This document shows positions 1 to 7,639 of a stretch of 58,458 nt of DNA, piece after piece. The position numbers and the translations under genes were made by a program. The notes under the pieces were generated by a model, which did not search any database, was not told the DNA's origin, and saw only the letters and a list, made by a program, of their open reading frames with translations. The stretch is taken from positions 1-58,458 of the forward strand of contig JAFVTI010000017.1 in assembly GCA_017503325.1 (NCBI GenBank). The letters run 5' to 3'. How positions within the stretch are numbered: position 1 is the stretch's first letter; every line of letters starts with the position of its first letter. This DNA comes from Clostridia bacterium. Its GTDB lineage: Bacteria; Bacillota; Clostridia; Oscillospirales; CAG-272.

Positions 1-324
1 AAGGACACCTACGAGTCCGAGTATGAGGTAACATCAAAAGCAAACCAAGTAACCCACATGCTGACCTCCCCCGGAGTGAACTTCGAATCAGCCTTCGAGG
101 ACATCCTCAACCTCGCATCACTCAAATATGACAACTGCGAGTATGACATCACAGAAGAACTCACAGAAACCATCAAGCAAGACTACATCGGCAGACAAAG
201 GCTGGACGATGTGGACACAGAACTCATAGAACGGACGGTATCCCACCTCACGGTAAACAACCAAGGAAAGATTGCCATCCACTTCATAAACGGTGCAACC
301 GTAAAAACGGAAGGAGAAACATAA
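1..324 (+). CDS. Serine recombinase, C-terminal fragment (5' end outside window)
   Basis: The reading frame is open from base 1, so this is the last ~107 residues of a gene that begins upstream. The tail (ELIERTVSHLTV...GKIAIHFINGATV) matches the pattern of the tail of the next gene (SLIRQLVAQVKV...ELTIILHNGF), which is a clear large serine recombinase; I infer the same family. No catalytic domain is visible because it lies outside the window. Its TAA overlaps the next ATG by one base (TAATG), so the two recombinases are translationally coupled, as in clostridial integrative elements that carry tandem recombinases. Confidence 0.65.
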   Translation, partial: KDTYESEYEVTSKANQVTHMLTSPGVNFESAFEDILNLASLKYDNCEYDITEELTETIKQDYIGRQRLDDVDTELIERTVSHLTVNNQGKIAIHFINGATVKTEGET

Positions 325-1928
325 TGGTAGTACACAAGATAGAAGCGAAAAAGCCTCAACAAGGCACAGGCATACCCGTAAAAAGGCTCTTGAAGGTCGC
401 AGCCTACTGCCGAGTATCGACCGAGCAAGACGAACAGCAGAACAGCTACGAAGCCCAGATCGAACACTACAACGGAGTCATTGCAGAACACAAGGACTGG
501 CTGAACGCAGGTATCTACGCAGACAAAGGCATCACAGGCACGATGGCGAAGAAACGCCCGGAATTCCTCAAGATGATAAAGCACTGCAGACAACATAAGA
601 TAGACCTCATCCTCGTCAAGTCCATCTCCCGATTCGCAAGAAACACTGTCGACTGCCTCGAATACATCCGAGAACTCAAAGCACTCGGCATCTGTGTGAT
701 CTTCGAAAAGGAGAACATCAACACGCTGACAGAAACAAGCGAAGCCATGATAACCATCATGGGCTACTTCGCACAGGCAGAATCCGAGTCCATCAGTAAA
801 AACGTAACGTGGGGAGTCAGACACGCCTTCGCCGAAGGACGAGTAACGTTCACCTGCGATATCTACGGATATCACAAGGTAGGCGACGGAGTCGAAATCG
901 TCGAGGAAGAAGCCAAAATCATCCGAGAGATATTCGAGACCTACTACGCAGGTGCAAGCCTCCAATCGATATGCGATATGCTGAACAACCGTGGAGTCAA
1001 AGCTCCCGGAAAGAAGGACAAATGGTATCCCTCCACGCTCATGACCATCCTTCGCAACGAAAAGTACAAAGGAGATGTCATTACGCAGAAAACGTTCTGC
1101 TCCGACCTGCTCACCCACAGGCGTGAAAAGAACACAGGTCAACTCCCACAGCACTATATAACCGACCACCATGCAGCCATCGTTGAACGTGAATTCTTCG
1201 ACCGTGTACAGGCAGAATATGCCCGTAGGAACGCAAAGAAGAAGGTAACGTACAACGGAGAGGAAGCACCTCAAAAGAGCAAATACAGCAGTAAATACGC
1301 CCTTACAGAACTTCTCGTATGTGGTGACTGCGGATGCCCTTACAGAAGATGCACATGGTCAAAAAACGGACAAAAGAAAATCGTATGGCGATGCACCACA
1401 CGACTGGAATACGGTAAGTCCAAGTGTTCCGACTCTCCCACGATGGAAGAAGAAGCCTTGCACCGAGCCATTCTCAATGCACTCTCAAGTCTTGTCGAGA
1501 ATAAGGACGAGGTCAAGGACGAGCTGAAGGTAGCCCTCGGCAACGTTCTCATCGACACAGGTACAGACATCTGCATCGCACACCTTGAAGCACAACTCAA
1601 GGAACAAGAAAACGATATGATGAGAGTCGTAAGGATATGTGCAGAGAGAGGTAACCAAAAGGAATTCGAGGGAGAATTCAAGCGTATCAACGCAAACATC
1701 ACCGAACTTCGCCAGATCATCGAAGTGGAGAAAACCAAGATTCGCCCCACGCTGGATATTGAAAGCAGACTCGACAGACTCTTCGAGCAGATAACCGCTG
1801 CGAGTGCGGATATGGAGAGCTTCGAGAACAGCCTCATCCGCCAACTGGTCGCACAGGTCAAAGTGGAGAGTGCCGAAGAACTCACGATCATCCTCCACAA
1901 TGGATTCCGCACAACAGCCAAAATCTAA
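324..1928 (+). CDS. Large serine recombinase (site-specific integrase/resolvase)
   Basis: Cuts and rejoins DNA at attachment sites to integrate or excise a mobile element. The order of domains is an N-terminal resolvase domain with the catalytic serine in AAYCRVSTE (about residue 32) and the SRFARN arginine motif, a central recombinase domain (about 165-290), a zinc-ribbon (VCGDCGCPY with later CTT and KSKC cysteines, about 333-375) and a coiled-coil C-terminus rich in Glu/Lys/Gln. At 534 residues it has the usual length for the family. The ATG at 324 overlaps the stop of the preceding recombinase. A rho-independent terminator follows at 1956. All expected motifs are present, so it is probably active. 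Confidence 0.93.
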   Translation: MVVHKIEAKKPQQGTGIPVKRLLKVAAYCRVSTEQDEQQNSYEAQIEHYNGVIAEHKDWLNAGIYADKGITGTMAKKRPEFLKMIKHCRQHKIDLILVKSISRFARNTVDCLEYIRELKALGICVIFEKENINTLTETSEAMITIMGYFAQAESESISKNVTWGVRHAFAEGRVTFTCDIYGYHKVGDGVEIVEEEAKIIREIFETYYAGASLQSICDMLNNRGVKAPGKKDKWYPSTLMTILRNEKYKGDVITQKTFCSDLLTHRREKNTGQLPQHYITDHHAAIVEREFFDRVQAEYARRNAKKKVTYNGEEAPQKSKYSSKYALTELLVCGDCGCPYRRCTWSKNGQKKIVWRCTTRLEYGKSKCSDSPTMEEEALHRAILNALSSLVENKDEVKDELKVALGNVLIDTGTDICIAHLEAQLKEQENDMMRVVRICAERGNQKEFEGEFKRINANITELRQIIEVEKTKIRPTLDIESRLDRLFEQITAASADMESFENSLIRQLVAQVKVESAEELTIILHNGFRTTAKI

Positions 1929-1955
1929 CCCACAGTAATCAAAGAAAAGGCTAAA

Positions 1956-1988
1956 GCCCAAGGTGCAAGACCCTTGGGCAAGCTCTTT
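1956..1988 (+). terminator. Terminator after the recombinase pair
   Basis: Perfect 8-bp stem GCCCAAGG/CCTTGGGC with an 8-base loop, followed after GCAAGC by a short CTTTT run, 28 bases after the recombinase stop. Confidence 0.6.
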
Positions 1989-2050
1989 TGGCGGCAGAGT
2001 CCGCCATACATAGAGATATTCTATGAATACTTATTTTTTGGAGGTTCATT

Positions 2051-2821
2051 ATGAACACTACTGCTAACAAGAACGTAAACAAGACCAACGCCATTTCCAA
2101 TCGCGCCTGCCTTCTTTCCTTCATCCCCAAGAGAAATGCGGAACACATCGATCTTTCCGAGGTGTTGGAGTGCATGAGTCGTTTTCACTCCGAAAACAAA
2201 AAGCTTGAAATCGTATATGATCTCAATAGAGAAAGAAGCATTCTCAAGACACTCTATCAGGACAAAGCCCCCAATCGTTTGGATGTTACCAAGGTCATTG
2301 AGAAATTGCGTAGTATGGATTGCGGCGTTCTGATTATCCCCACTTTCCGTACTGTGGCAGACAAGCCCGAAATCTGTTCTGACATCTTGATGGCGCTTCA
2401 CGAAGCGAACATCCGAATCATCTCGCCCTACGATGAATTCGACAGTAAAGAGATTTATGATCAGGCAACGGCAGAAACGGCCGAACTCTTCAATGATCTT
2501 CGCAAAGCACTTCGTCAAGCCATTTCCAAGTGTGTGGTGAAGAACGTAGACGAGTTTATTGGCTACGTTGAACTGACAAAGACCCACCACAAAAACTCTC
2601 CTTTTGTTCTCGCATATGGCAATAAGGCCATTCAAATTCCGTATTCGGATGATATCTGCGAGGAAATCTTCGACTTCCTTGACATGCTTGATGCGGAATA
2701 TCTCCGTCCCGAACTCTTCACAGATGTCGAATCTGACGATGATGACGACGATGAGGATGAAGCACCTCCTATGTGTATGGCATATGACGAGCCTCTCGTG
2801 GAGCGAGATTTTGAAGGTTAA
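2051..2821 (+). CDS. Resolvase-fold protein without catalytic serine (accessory protein of mobile element)
   Basis: 256 residues; starts at ATG 2051 with GGAGG six bases upstream. Residues ~18-130 follow the strand/helix order of a serine-recombinase catalytic domain: RACLLSFIPKR aligns with KVAAYCRVSTE of the neighbouring recombinase, LEIVYDLNRE with the second strand, LDVTKVIEKLRSM with the next helix, and CGVLIIPTFRTVADKPEICSD with the IDLILVKSISRFARNTVDCLE segment. The catalytic Ser is Pro and the motif arginines are missing, so strand transfer is not expected. The C-terminus has a run of acidic residues (SDDDDDDEDE). A DNA-binding or regulatory role in the mobile element is inference; the alignment was made by eye. 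Confidence 0.55.
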   Translation: MNTTANKNVNKTNAISNRACLLSFIPKRNAEHIDLSEVLECMSRFHSENKKLEIVYDLNRERSILKTLYQDKAPNRLDVTKVIEKLRSMDCGVLIIPTFRTVADKPEICSDILMALHEANIRIISPYDEFDSKEIYDQATAETAELFNDLRKALRQAISKCVVKNVDEFIGYVELTKTHHKNSPFVLAYGNKAIQIPYSDDICEEIFDFLDMLDAEYLRPELFTDVESDDDDDDEDEAPPMCMAYDEPLVERDFEG

Positions 2822-2827
2822 TCCTTC

Positions 2828-3064
2828 ACCTGCGGAAACGCAGGTACATAGCGCCACCTCCTCGCTATGTGATTCATTCATTTTTCTCCTTAACCTTGCG
2901 GTGTGAAACCAAGAACCGCAAGGTACATAGTTTTCATTTTCATTAAATTACCTTTCGGCATCGTCAGTTTTCTCCTCCGGCTGGCGATGTACATATCAAG
3001 TTTGTAGGATTGCTGATATGTAAACTCCTTTCTAACCTGCGGTGTGAAATTCAGAACCGCAGGT
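2828..3064. repeat. Array of six intergenic hairpins (mobile element)
   Basis: The 270-base gap between two genes is almost entirely stem-loops: 2828-2845 (ACCTGCG/CGCAGGT), 2846-2870 (ACATAGCG/CGCTATGT), 2893-2924 (ACCTTGCGGT/ACCGCAAGGT), 2959-2989 (CATCGTCAG/CTGGCGATG, one G-T pair), 2991-3021 (ACATATCA/TGATATGT) and 3035-3064 (ACCTGCGGT/ACCGCAGGT). The third and sixth loops share GTGTGAAA..(C/T)..AGA. Several stems are followed at once by TACATA or ACATA. No ORF is plausible here. Function unknown. Confidence 0.75.
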
Positions 3065-3091
3065 CTTTACATATAGAAAGGAGATTTTTCG

Positions 3092-3805
3092 ATGGAAAAC
3101 GAAAGACGAATCAAAGAGTTTAACAGAGAAAACCGACCGTTTTATATCGTCGATCACGATGACGGAACTTTTTCTCTCTGCCTTCCGCTTGACCTGCTGA
3201 ACGGTCAGCATGCGGATTACTGTCAGACGGCATTCGACAGATATGCTAAATCTATCGGAGAGCCGACAACCACACCTATCGGACTCAAGACTCACGGTAA
3301 CGGTTACGAATGGGAAGCAGCCTTCAGACAGGCTTTCAGAAACGATCCCAATATCGGACGTGTGCTGTTTGATTGCGAAGCCGGAGGTTTCTTCTGTTCC
3401 TGCGATGACCTTGATATTCTCGAAGACTTTGGCATCCGCTTCAAAGACGTATGCGAGGATACAGATCGATTCACAGAGGTGATCACCGAGGGCATTCAGT
3501 TTCAAGAAGCTTGGGAGAAGGAGCAGGAGCAACTCATGAAGACCGTAAAAGGCCAGCTCATGAAACATCCAAGTGCGGTATTCGAAATCAAGACACCGGA
3601 CGGTGACATCCGCCTTTCTCCAAATGATATCAAGTTGCTTCTGTCCGGAGAAATGAATACTGTGGTAATTGACGGTTGCCATTATGCAGCCTTTGAACTG
3701 CTGGATCAGGAAATCGTTGGTATGCAGACGGATATCTTCGATGACAGCCTCATTCGAATGAAAACAGGCGGTTATGAAGAACCGGATTTTGAGATGACAA
3801 TGTAA
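3092..3805 (+). CDS. Unrecognised accessory protein
   Basis: 237 residues with an AAAGGAG site eight bases before the ATG. It is soluble, acidic and shows no signal peptide or membrane segment. A C-terminal stretch (about 165-225) reads like a compact alpha/beta unit (DGDIRLSPNDIKLLLSGE, then TVVIDGCHYAAFELLDQ). The centre contains a Cys-bearing segment (FDCEAGGFFCSCDD) of unclear meaning. It sits between two hairpin-rich gaps in the mobile-element region, like other small accessory genes of clostridial integrative elements. I do not recognise the family and assign no function. Confidence 0.7.
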   Translation: MENERRIKEFNRENRPFYIVDHDDGTFSLCLPLDLLNGQHADYCQTAFDRYAKSIGEPTTTPIGLKTHGNGYEWEAAFRQAFRNDPNIGRVLFDCEAGGFFCSCDDLDILEDFGIRFKDVCEDTDRFTEVITEGIQFQEAWEKEQEQLMKTVKGQLMKHPSAVFEIKTPDGDIRLSPNDIKLLLSGEMNTVVIDGCHYAAFELLDQEIVGMQTDIFDDSLIRMKTGGYEEPDFEMTM

Positions 3806-3807
3806 CA

Positions 3808-3831
3808 AAAGCCAAGGGTGACCTTGGCTTT
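3808..3831. terminator. Hairpin after the 3092-3805 gene
   Basis: Perfect 10-bp stem AAAGCCAAGG/CCTTGGCTTT with a GTGA loop, directly after the stop codon. It is followed by ACATAGG, the same tail seen after hairpins at 2828-3064. It could end transcription or belong to that structured family. Confidence 0.5.
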
Positions 3832-3976
3832 ACATAGGTATTAGCTGAAAGACGTATTCAACAAGATGGGAAAGACTTCTCAAGACCATTTTGAAACCAA
3901 TTATTTACATAATCACCTTGAATAAATACCGACATTATGGTATAATAAAGCATCACAATGTTAGGAGGTGATTTTA

Positions 3977-4570
3977 GTGAAGGCTCAAGTTTATACGTTG
4001 CATATAGCTTACGTTGACTACGAGGACAAGATTTCAAGGACAGTTGAAGTGTCGGGCAATAACACCGTCGCACAGCTTGGTTACTTGATTCTGCATACGT
4101 TCGATACGTTAGCATATCACGCATTTGAGTTCACGCACAAAGACACTCCCTACGTTTTGCCCATGATATTGGAAGAAACTGATATTGAAGGTGCAATCGA
4201 TGCTACACAAGCTAAGTTGCACGAACTTGGTCTTTCTGTAGATGAGGAATTCACTATGGAATATGACTATGGCTGTTCTCATACCTTCAACATCAAAGTG
4301 CTTGCAGTATCAGATATGCCGAGAGGTGCTTGGAAAAGATACCCTCGCATATTGGAAGGAAAAGGTCGTGGAATCTTGGATGACATTTCTCCCGAACAAT
4401 TTGCTTCATTCATCGAGCAAATCGATTCGACAGGAAAATCTGACATTCACGTAACTCGTGATGGTAGGGATGTCATTTGGGATTACCGTGATTTCAAACT
4501 CGAAGCTGAAAATATTTTATTAAAATTCGGCGTTGATCGAGTCCGCAGGGCTTACGAGGGAGAGTCGTAA
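3977..4570 (+). CDS. pRiA4b ORF-3-like protein
   Basis: Matches the plasmid pRiA4b ORF-3 family as I know it: an N-terminal beta-strand unit (YTLHIAYVDYEDKISRTVEV), an HAFEF segment, a YDYGCSHTFNIKVL strand (the family YDFGD.W.H.I region) and a following RYPRILEGKGRGILDD loop. The biochemical role of the family is unknown; it is common on mobile elements of Firmicutes. I chose GTG 3977 because AGGAGG ends eight bases before it; the upstream GTG at 3968 lies inside that ribosome site. About 197 residues. Downstream is a long repeat-filled gap. Confidence 0.72.
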   Translation: MKAQVYTLHIAYVDYEDKISRTVEVSGNNTVAQLGYLILHTFDTLAYHAFEFTHKDTPYVLPMILEETDIEGAIDATQAKLHELGLSVDEEFTMEYDYGCSHTFNIKVLAVSDMPRGAWKRYPRILEGKGRGILDDISPEQFASFIEQIDSTGKSDIHVTRDGRDVIWDYRDFKLEAENILLKFGVDRVRRAYEGES

Positions 4571-4640
4571 TTTAAGGGTGAGCATTGGAGTGCTCCATTG
4601 ATGAGTGTGTTCCAAAATGTCGCTATCCTCGCAATGTTGT

Positions 4641-5120
4641 GTGATACATAGGTTTTGTTGCAAGCATGGTGTATGAAAGGCCGGGAAATAGCGGAAGCTT
4701 TCACCTCCGATCATCACCAAGGGATAAGTATACCCTCTGCAAAAACAGAGGGCATCTAAATTGTATTTACATATAAAATTTCCCATCAGGCATCTAAATC
4801 GTAGTCATGGGACAGAAAAAAGCACTTGCGCGAGCAAGTGCTTTTTTCAATGAAGCGCGCTGACGCGCATGAAGTGAGTTGCGCAGCAACTCATGAAGCA
4901 GGGCTTCGCCCTATGAAGCGTGCCTTCGGCACACGGAGAGGCTACCGCGCGCTTCGCTTCATGGCAACGAAGTTGCCGCTTCATGCAAGCCGCAAGGCTT
5001 GTGCTTCATATTCGCGAAGCGAATGCTTCATTTTTTCGACTCTGAAGTTTTTCGAAATTTTATAGATGCATTTCCGCGCTTTGCGCATCTTTTCGGGTCT
5101 GTAGACAGATTCGAACCAGC
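4641..5120. repeat. Composite intergenic repeat family 1, copy A
   Basis: Shares ordered blocks with 28449-28742: a left block (CAAGCATGG...ATAGCGG, then ATCATC.CCAAGGG..TAGT.TACCCTCTGCAAAA), two CATCTAAAT motifs, a terminator-like hairpin, then an ACTCT(G/A)AAGTTTTTC..AAATTTT.TAGATGCATTTC block and a GTAGACAGATTCGAAC block. In this copy the centre is expanded by a multi-hairpin array (4821-5033). No coding potential. Confidence 0.65.
4816..5033. repeat. Array of about eight short hairpins with ATGAAG/CTTCAT spacers
   Basis: Starts with a perfect 14-bp hairpin of terminator type (4816-4847, A6...T6). Then follow 4855-4868 (GCGCG/CGCGC), 4875-4893 (TGAGTTGC/GCAACTCA), 4900-4912 (AGGGC/GCCCT), 4920-4932 (GTGCC/GGCAC), 4963-4977 (GGCAAC/GTTGCC), 4986-5001 (CAAGCC/GGCTTG) and 5010-5024 (ATTCGC/GCGAAT). 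Most loops are GAA, TTC or GCA. Spacers read ATGAAG in the first half and GCTTCAT in the second, so the array is also a large inverted structure. The 79-codon ORF across it is an artefact. Confidence 0.8.
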
Positions 5121-5425
5121 GAAATGCATTTTTTGATATAGATTCCCCACAGAAGCAAAACCGTGGACAGATTCGAACCGCCACACACTTTCCGAAGCCT
5201 TTCAAAAATCCTTCCCGTTCAAAATTTATTTACAAAGCCATAGATGCAAAGGCATTTTGGACAGATTTGAACTACCACACTACTCCGCTTGCCGAAAACA
5301 AGGTGAATCCGAAATAGATGCATTTTCCGTTTGGATAGATTCGAACCACCACATTGCTTCAAAAGCAATGTAAAACGCAAATACAAAATAGCTCCATCGT
5401 TTCAATGGACAGATCCGAACTATCG
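5101..5425. repeat. Five repeats of a T-loop-like GACAGATTCGAA motif
   Basis: Related sequences (G.(C/T)AGAT(T/C)(C/T)GAAC) begin near 5104, 5166, 5260, 5334 and 5408, spaced 62, 94, 74 and 74 bases, most followed by (A/C)CCAC or TATC and accompanied by (A)TAGATGCATTTT blocks. On the minus strand the core reads TTCGAAT, like a tRNA T-loop, with weak flanking pairs. No complete cloverleaf could be built. Single related copies occur at 18906 and 28726. Nothing coding seen. Confidence 0.6.
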
Positions 5426-5454
5426 AAAACCAAATACTGACCTGCTGAAGACAA

Positions 5455-5480
5455 AGAAAAAGCCACGGCGAACCGTGGCA
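5455..5480 (-). terminator. Terminator of the CHAP peptidase gene
   Basis: On the minus strand, stem GCCACGG/CCGTGGC with a TTCG loop followed by TTTTTC, 52 bases after the stop of the 5532-6194 gene. Confidence 0.7.
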
Positions 5481-5531
5481 TATTCTTTCAAGTAAAACTC
5501 CCCGACAAATCAGAATTTATCTACCTGACTT

Positions 5532-6194
5532 TTATTCGCATTTCCCAGAATAATTTGGCAAACCGTAGCCTCGTATGGTATAGTCGGTTTTGCGGATGTA
5601 GCGATATCTGACGGCGTCATTATTGTTGCCCTCGATAACCTTGATATAATTTCCCGAAGTGCCTACCACTATACCTACATGATCCGCCCAGCCTGTGCAG
5701 TCGCCGATAGCGGTATCTTTCTGAGCATAATATATCACATCCCCCGGCAGGGGAACATAGGTCTCATCCTCCTGCCAGCATCCTATGCTCTCAAACAGAG
5801 CAATTTGGCGCTGACAACCGCACTCCGGAGGAATGATGTCTTCAAGATTGTTCTGGAGCGCCACGACAGTGACAAATGTGGCGCACCAGCTATCTTCATA
5901 TGTAACAAGATAGTCTACGGGAAGTACCTCCTGAGCGTTGTAAAGATCAATGATCTGATGATGCTCAGGCGAGCCCTTGACAGTGCCAAGCCAAGCTTCT
6001 GCCGTACTGATCAACTGCTGACGCAGAGCCATCTCGCTTTCCGAAACCTCCCGTGCGTAGCCGTAGTCACGGTTTTGGGGAGATGTTTGGTTCAACAGAA
6101 ATACGGCTAACACAAGTATAAGCACAGCCGCACCAACTGTGACACAAACTGTTATTTTCTTTTTGATTGGGTTTCCCATAGTTTTTTGTATCAT
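5532..6194 (-). CDS. Membrane-anchored CHAP/NlpC-type cysteine peptidase
   Basis: 220 residues: a basic start, one membrane segment (about 14-34, VCVTVGAAVLILVLAVFLL), a linker, then a papain-like hydrolase domain. Visible catalytic elements are the Cys in SWCATFV, the His in WADHVGIVVG and the polar residue region IEGNNND, in the order typical of CHAP amidases; LPGDVIYY is a typical strand. Such enzymes cleave peptidoglycan peptides or amide bonds outside the membrane. Start chosen at 6194, where GAAGGAT lies seven bases upstream; ATG 6179 is an alternative. It is transcribed against its neighbours. In mobile elements, similar enzymes often help the transfer apparatus pass the wall; that role is inference. 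Confidence 0.72.
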   Translation of the reverse strand: MIQKTMGNPIKKKITVCVTVGAAVLILVLAVFLLNQTSPQNRDYGYAREVSESEMALRQQLISTAEAWLGTVKGSPEHHQIIDLYNAQEVLPVDYLVTYEDSWCATFVTVVALQNNLEDIIPPECGCQRQIALFESIGCWQEDETYVPLPGDVIYYAQKDTAIGDCTGWADHVGIVVGTSGNYIKVIEGNNNDAVRYRYIRKTDYTIRGYGLPNYSGKCE

Positions 6195-6352
6195 AGCAAT
6201 ATCCTTCGAAAAGCATAATAAACAAAGAGCGCAGATTGTGTGGTGCGGTGATTTGCCGCCAAATTCCTATTTATCAATGAGATTATTATATCACAAAACC
6301 GAGATCAAGTAAACCCGTATCCTGTAAACAATCGGTAATATTCTTTCTACAT

Positions 6353-6389
6353 AGCCAAATGCTTATCAGCCAAGCGTTTGGCTTTTTTT
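6353..6389 (+). terminator. Intrinsic terminator in the leader of the 6412 gene
   Basis: Stem AGCCAAATGCTT/AAGCGTTTGGCT (12 pairs, one T-G) followed by TTTTTTT. It ends 22 bases before the ATG at 6412 and no plus-strand gene precedes it nearby, so it may act as a leader attenuator. Confidence 0.6.
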
Positions 6390-6411
6390 ATTGCAGAAAG
6401 GATGATAACAG

Positions 6412-7284
6412 ATGAATGCAATTATCTCAAGGGGCGACAAAACTGCTCACGTTCAACTCCCCGTAGAACGAAAACAGTTGGCTGGCGCTCTCTCGTATTT
6501 GGGAGCAAATCATACTTCCGATTACGACCTCAAATATAATGAGGAAAACAAAGACGGACTCAAGGTTTCGCTGGAATGCTTCGGTGTCGTAGAAAACGCA
6601 ATTGCCAAGGCTCTTCCCGTTGGCTTCCGTTTTCACACGCTCAATGAGTCACTCACCTTGATGGGCAACCTCCCCTATCAGAACAGACGAGAGGTCGAAA
6701 ACACAATCAAGGTTGATGGACTCGACTCCTATGAGCAACTCAACAGAATGCTGACCGAAGCCTATCCTCAGTCAGTTACAACCAAGTACTACTGTCCGCT
6801 GACCATTCAGGTTCATAGCAGAGATTGCTACGGTGATATCGATGAGGACGGATACGAGGAAGATGCCGAGTTCGCAGCTCGTCACGAAGATCTGATTCGT
6901 CAGAAGCTGTTGGAGTATAACGCCAGCGATGAAGTAAACATTGCAGAATACTTCCACGGCAATCACGGTGTATCCGAAAAGCTTCGTTCCGCTGATTGGG
7001 ATTTTGAGCGCAGAAACGGTGAGCTCTACGGATGCATTACCGTACAGACCGCAGGCCCCCTCACAGAGGACGAGGAACAGGATCTCAAAGAGTGGATCTC
7101 CGGACAGAATTCGGACGGTCTCGGCGAGGGCTTTGAACAGCAAGAAATCTACTTCGACGGCACACGTTACGGTGGCTTTATGTATGTGAGCCTTTGGAAC
7201 TCCGGTGACGATTATTATATCGACAACCAAGACGAGTTCGAGGATCGCCTCATGTCGGACGGCATGATGATGGGTGGGATGTAA
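6412..7284 (+). CDS. Unrecognised acidic accessory protein (ArdA-like context)
   Basis: 290 residues, strongly acidic, no membrane segment. It reads as two or three alpha/beta repeats (RGDKTAHVQLPVERKQLAGALSYL; KYYCPLTIQVHSRD; GELYGCITVQTAGPLTEDEEQDLKEW) and ends in a Met/Gly-rich tail (MMMGGM). The phrase LKEWISGQNSDGLGEGFEQ resembles segments I associate with small conserved genes of clostridial conjugative elements, some labelled antirestriction-like, but I cannot confirm a family. AAAGGA precedes the ATG by about ten bases. Its stop overlaps the next ATG by one base. Confidence 0.68.
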   Translation: MNAIISRGDKTAHVQLPVERKQLAGALSYLGANHTSDYDLKYNEENKDGLKVSLECFGVVENAIAKALPVGFRFHTLNESLTLMGNLPYQNRREVENTIKVDGLDSYEQLNRMLTEAYPQSVTTKYYCPLTIQVHSRDCYGDIDEDGYEEDAEFAARHEDLIRQKLLEYNASDEVNIAEYFHGNHGVSEKLRSADWDFERRNGELYGCITVQTAGPLTEDEEQDLKEWISGQNSDGLGEGFEQQEIYFDGTRYGGFMYVSLWNSGDDYYIDNQDEFEDRLMSDGMMMGGM

Positions 7285-7538
7285 TGGCTCTTCTGTTCTC
7301 CCACGTTCGTGTTTCAACTCCCGATGGCAACGAAGCGGAATTCCTCGTCAGCGGTATTCCCAGAGAATTTGATGACTTCGAATACTACACAGCATTCGAA
7401 GATTTCCTTGATGGCATTGAGGAAGACACCGAAATTAGCGTACACGCTGAAGCCTATCTTTACGGCGAAGGTGAAACCTTCAAGGCATCCATCCTTCTAT
7501 GCAGAGAAAAACAATTGACAAGGGAAGTGTTGGTGTGA
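7284..7538 (+). CDS. Small acidic protein, unrecognised
   Basis: 84 residues, start overlapping the previous stop (TAATG), so probably co-translated with it. It is acidic (EFDDFEYYTAFEDFLDGIEEDTE) and has beta-strand-like ends, no Cys pairs and no membrane segment. The 3' end overlaps the promoter of the giant gene. Function unknown. Confidence 0.6.
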   Translation: MALLFSHVRVSTPDGNEAEFLVSGIPREFDDFEYYTAFEDFLDGIEEDTEISVHAEAYLYGEGETFKASILLCREKQLTREVLV

Positions 7539-7544
7539 TATAAT
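7515..7544 (+). promoter_or_regulatory. Sigma-A promoter of the giant protease-LRR gene
   Basis: TTGACA (7515-7520), 18-base spacer, TATAAT (7539-7544). The -35 lies inside the end of the previous CDS. The leader then contains a short hairpin (ATCGTTT/AAACGAT, 7579-7599) before the ribosome site. Confidence 0.65.
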
Positions 7545-7639
7545 TATATTTGTAGAAATATACCTTTTCGGCAGAATGATCGTTTCAAAAAAAAACGATT
7601 CTCCCTACTTGATATTTTCCCCCCCAAAGGAGAAACATT

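Noticed and set aside
4826..5065. 79-codon ORF through the hairpin array
   Set aside because: Its sequence is produced by the hairpin repeats (MKRADAHEV...EAGLRPMKRAF), has no ribosome site and no resemblance to protein.
5095..5425. tRNA genes on the minus strand, suggested by repeated GGTTCGAATC-like sequence
   Set aside because: Only the T-loop-like part is present; no acceptor stem, D-arm or anticodon arm could be placed at the right distance in any copy.
1..7540. Complete integrative conjugative element
   Set aside because: No relaxase, coupling protein or type IV secretion gene is in the window; only the recombinase end and accessory genes are visible.
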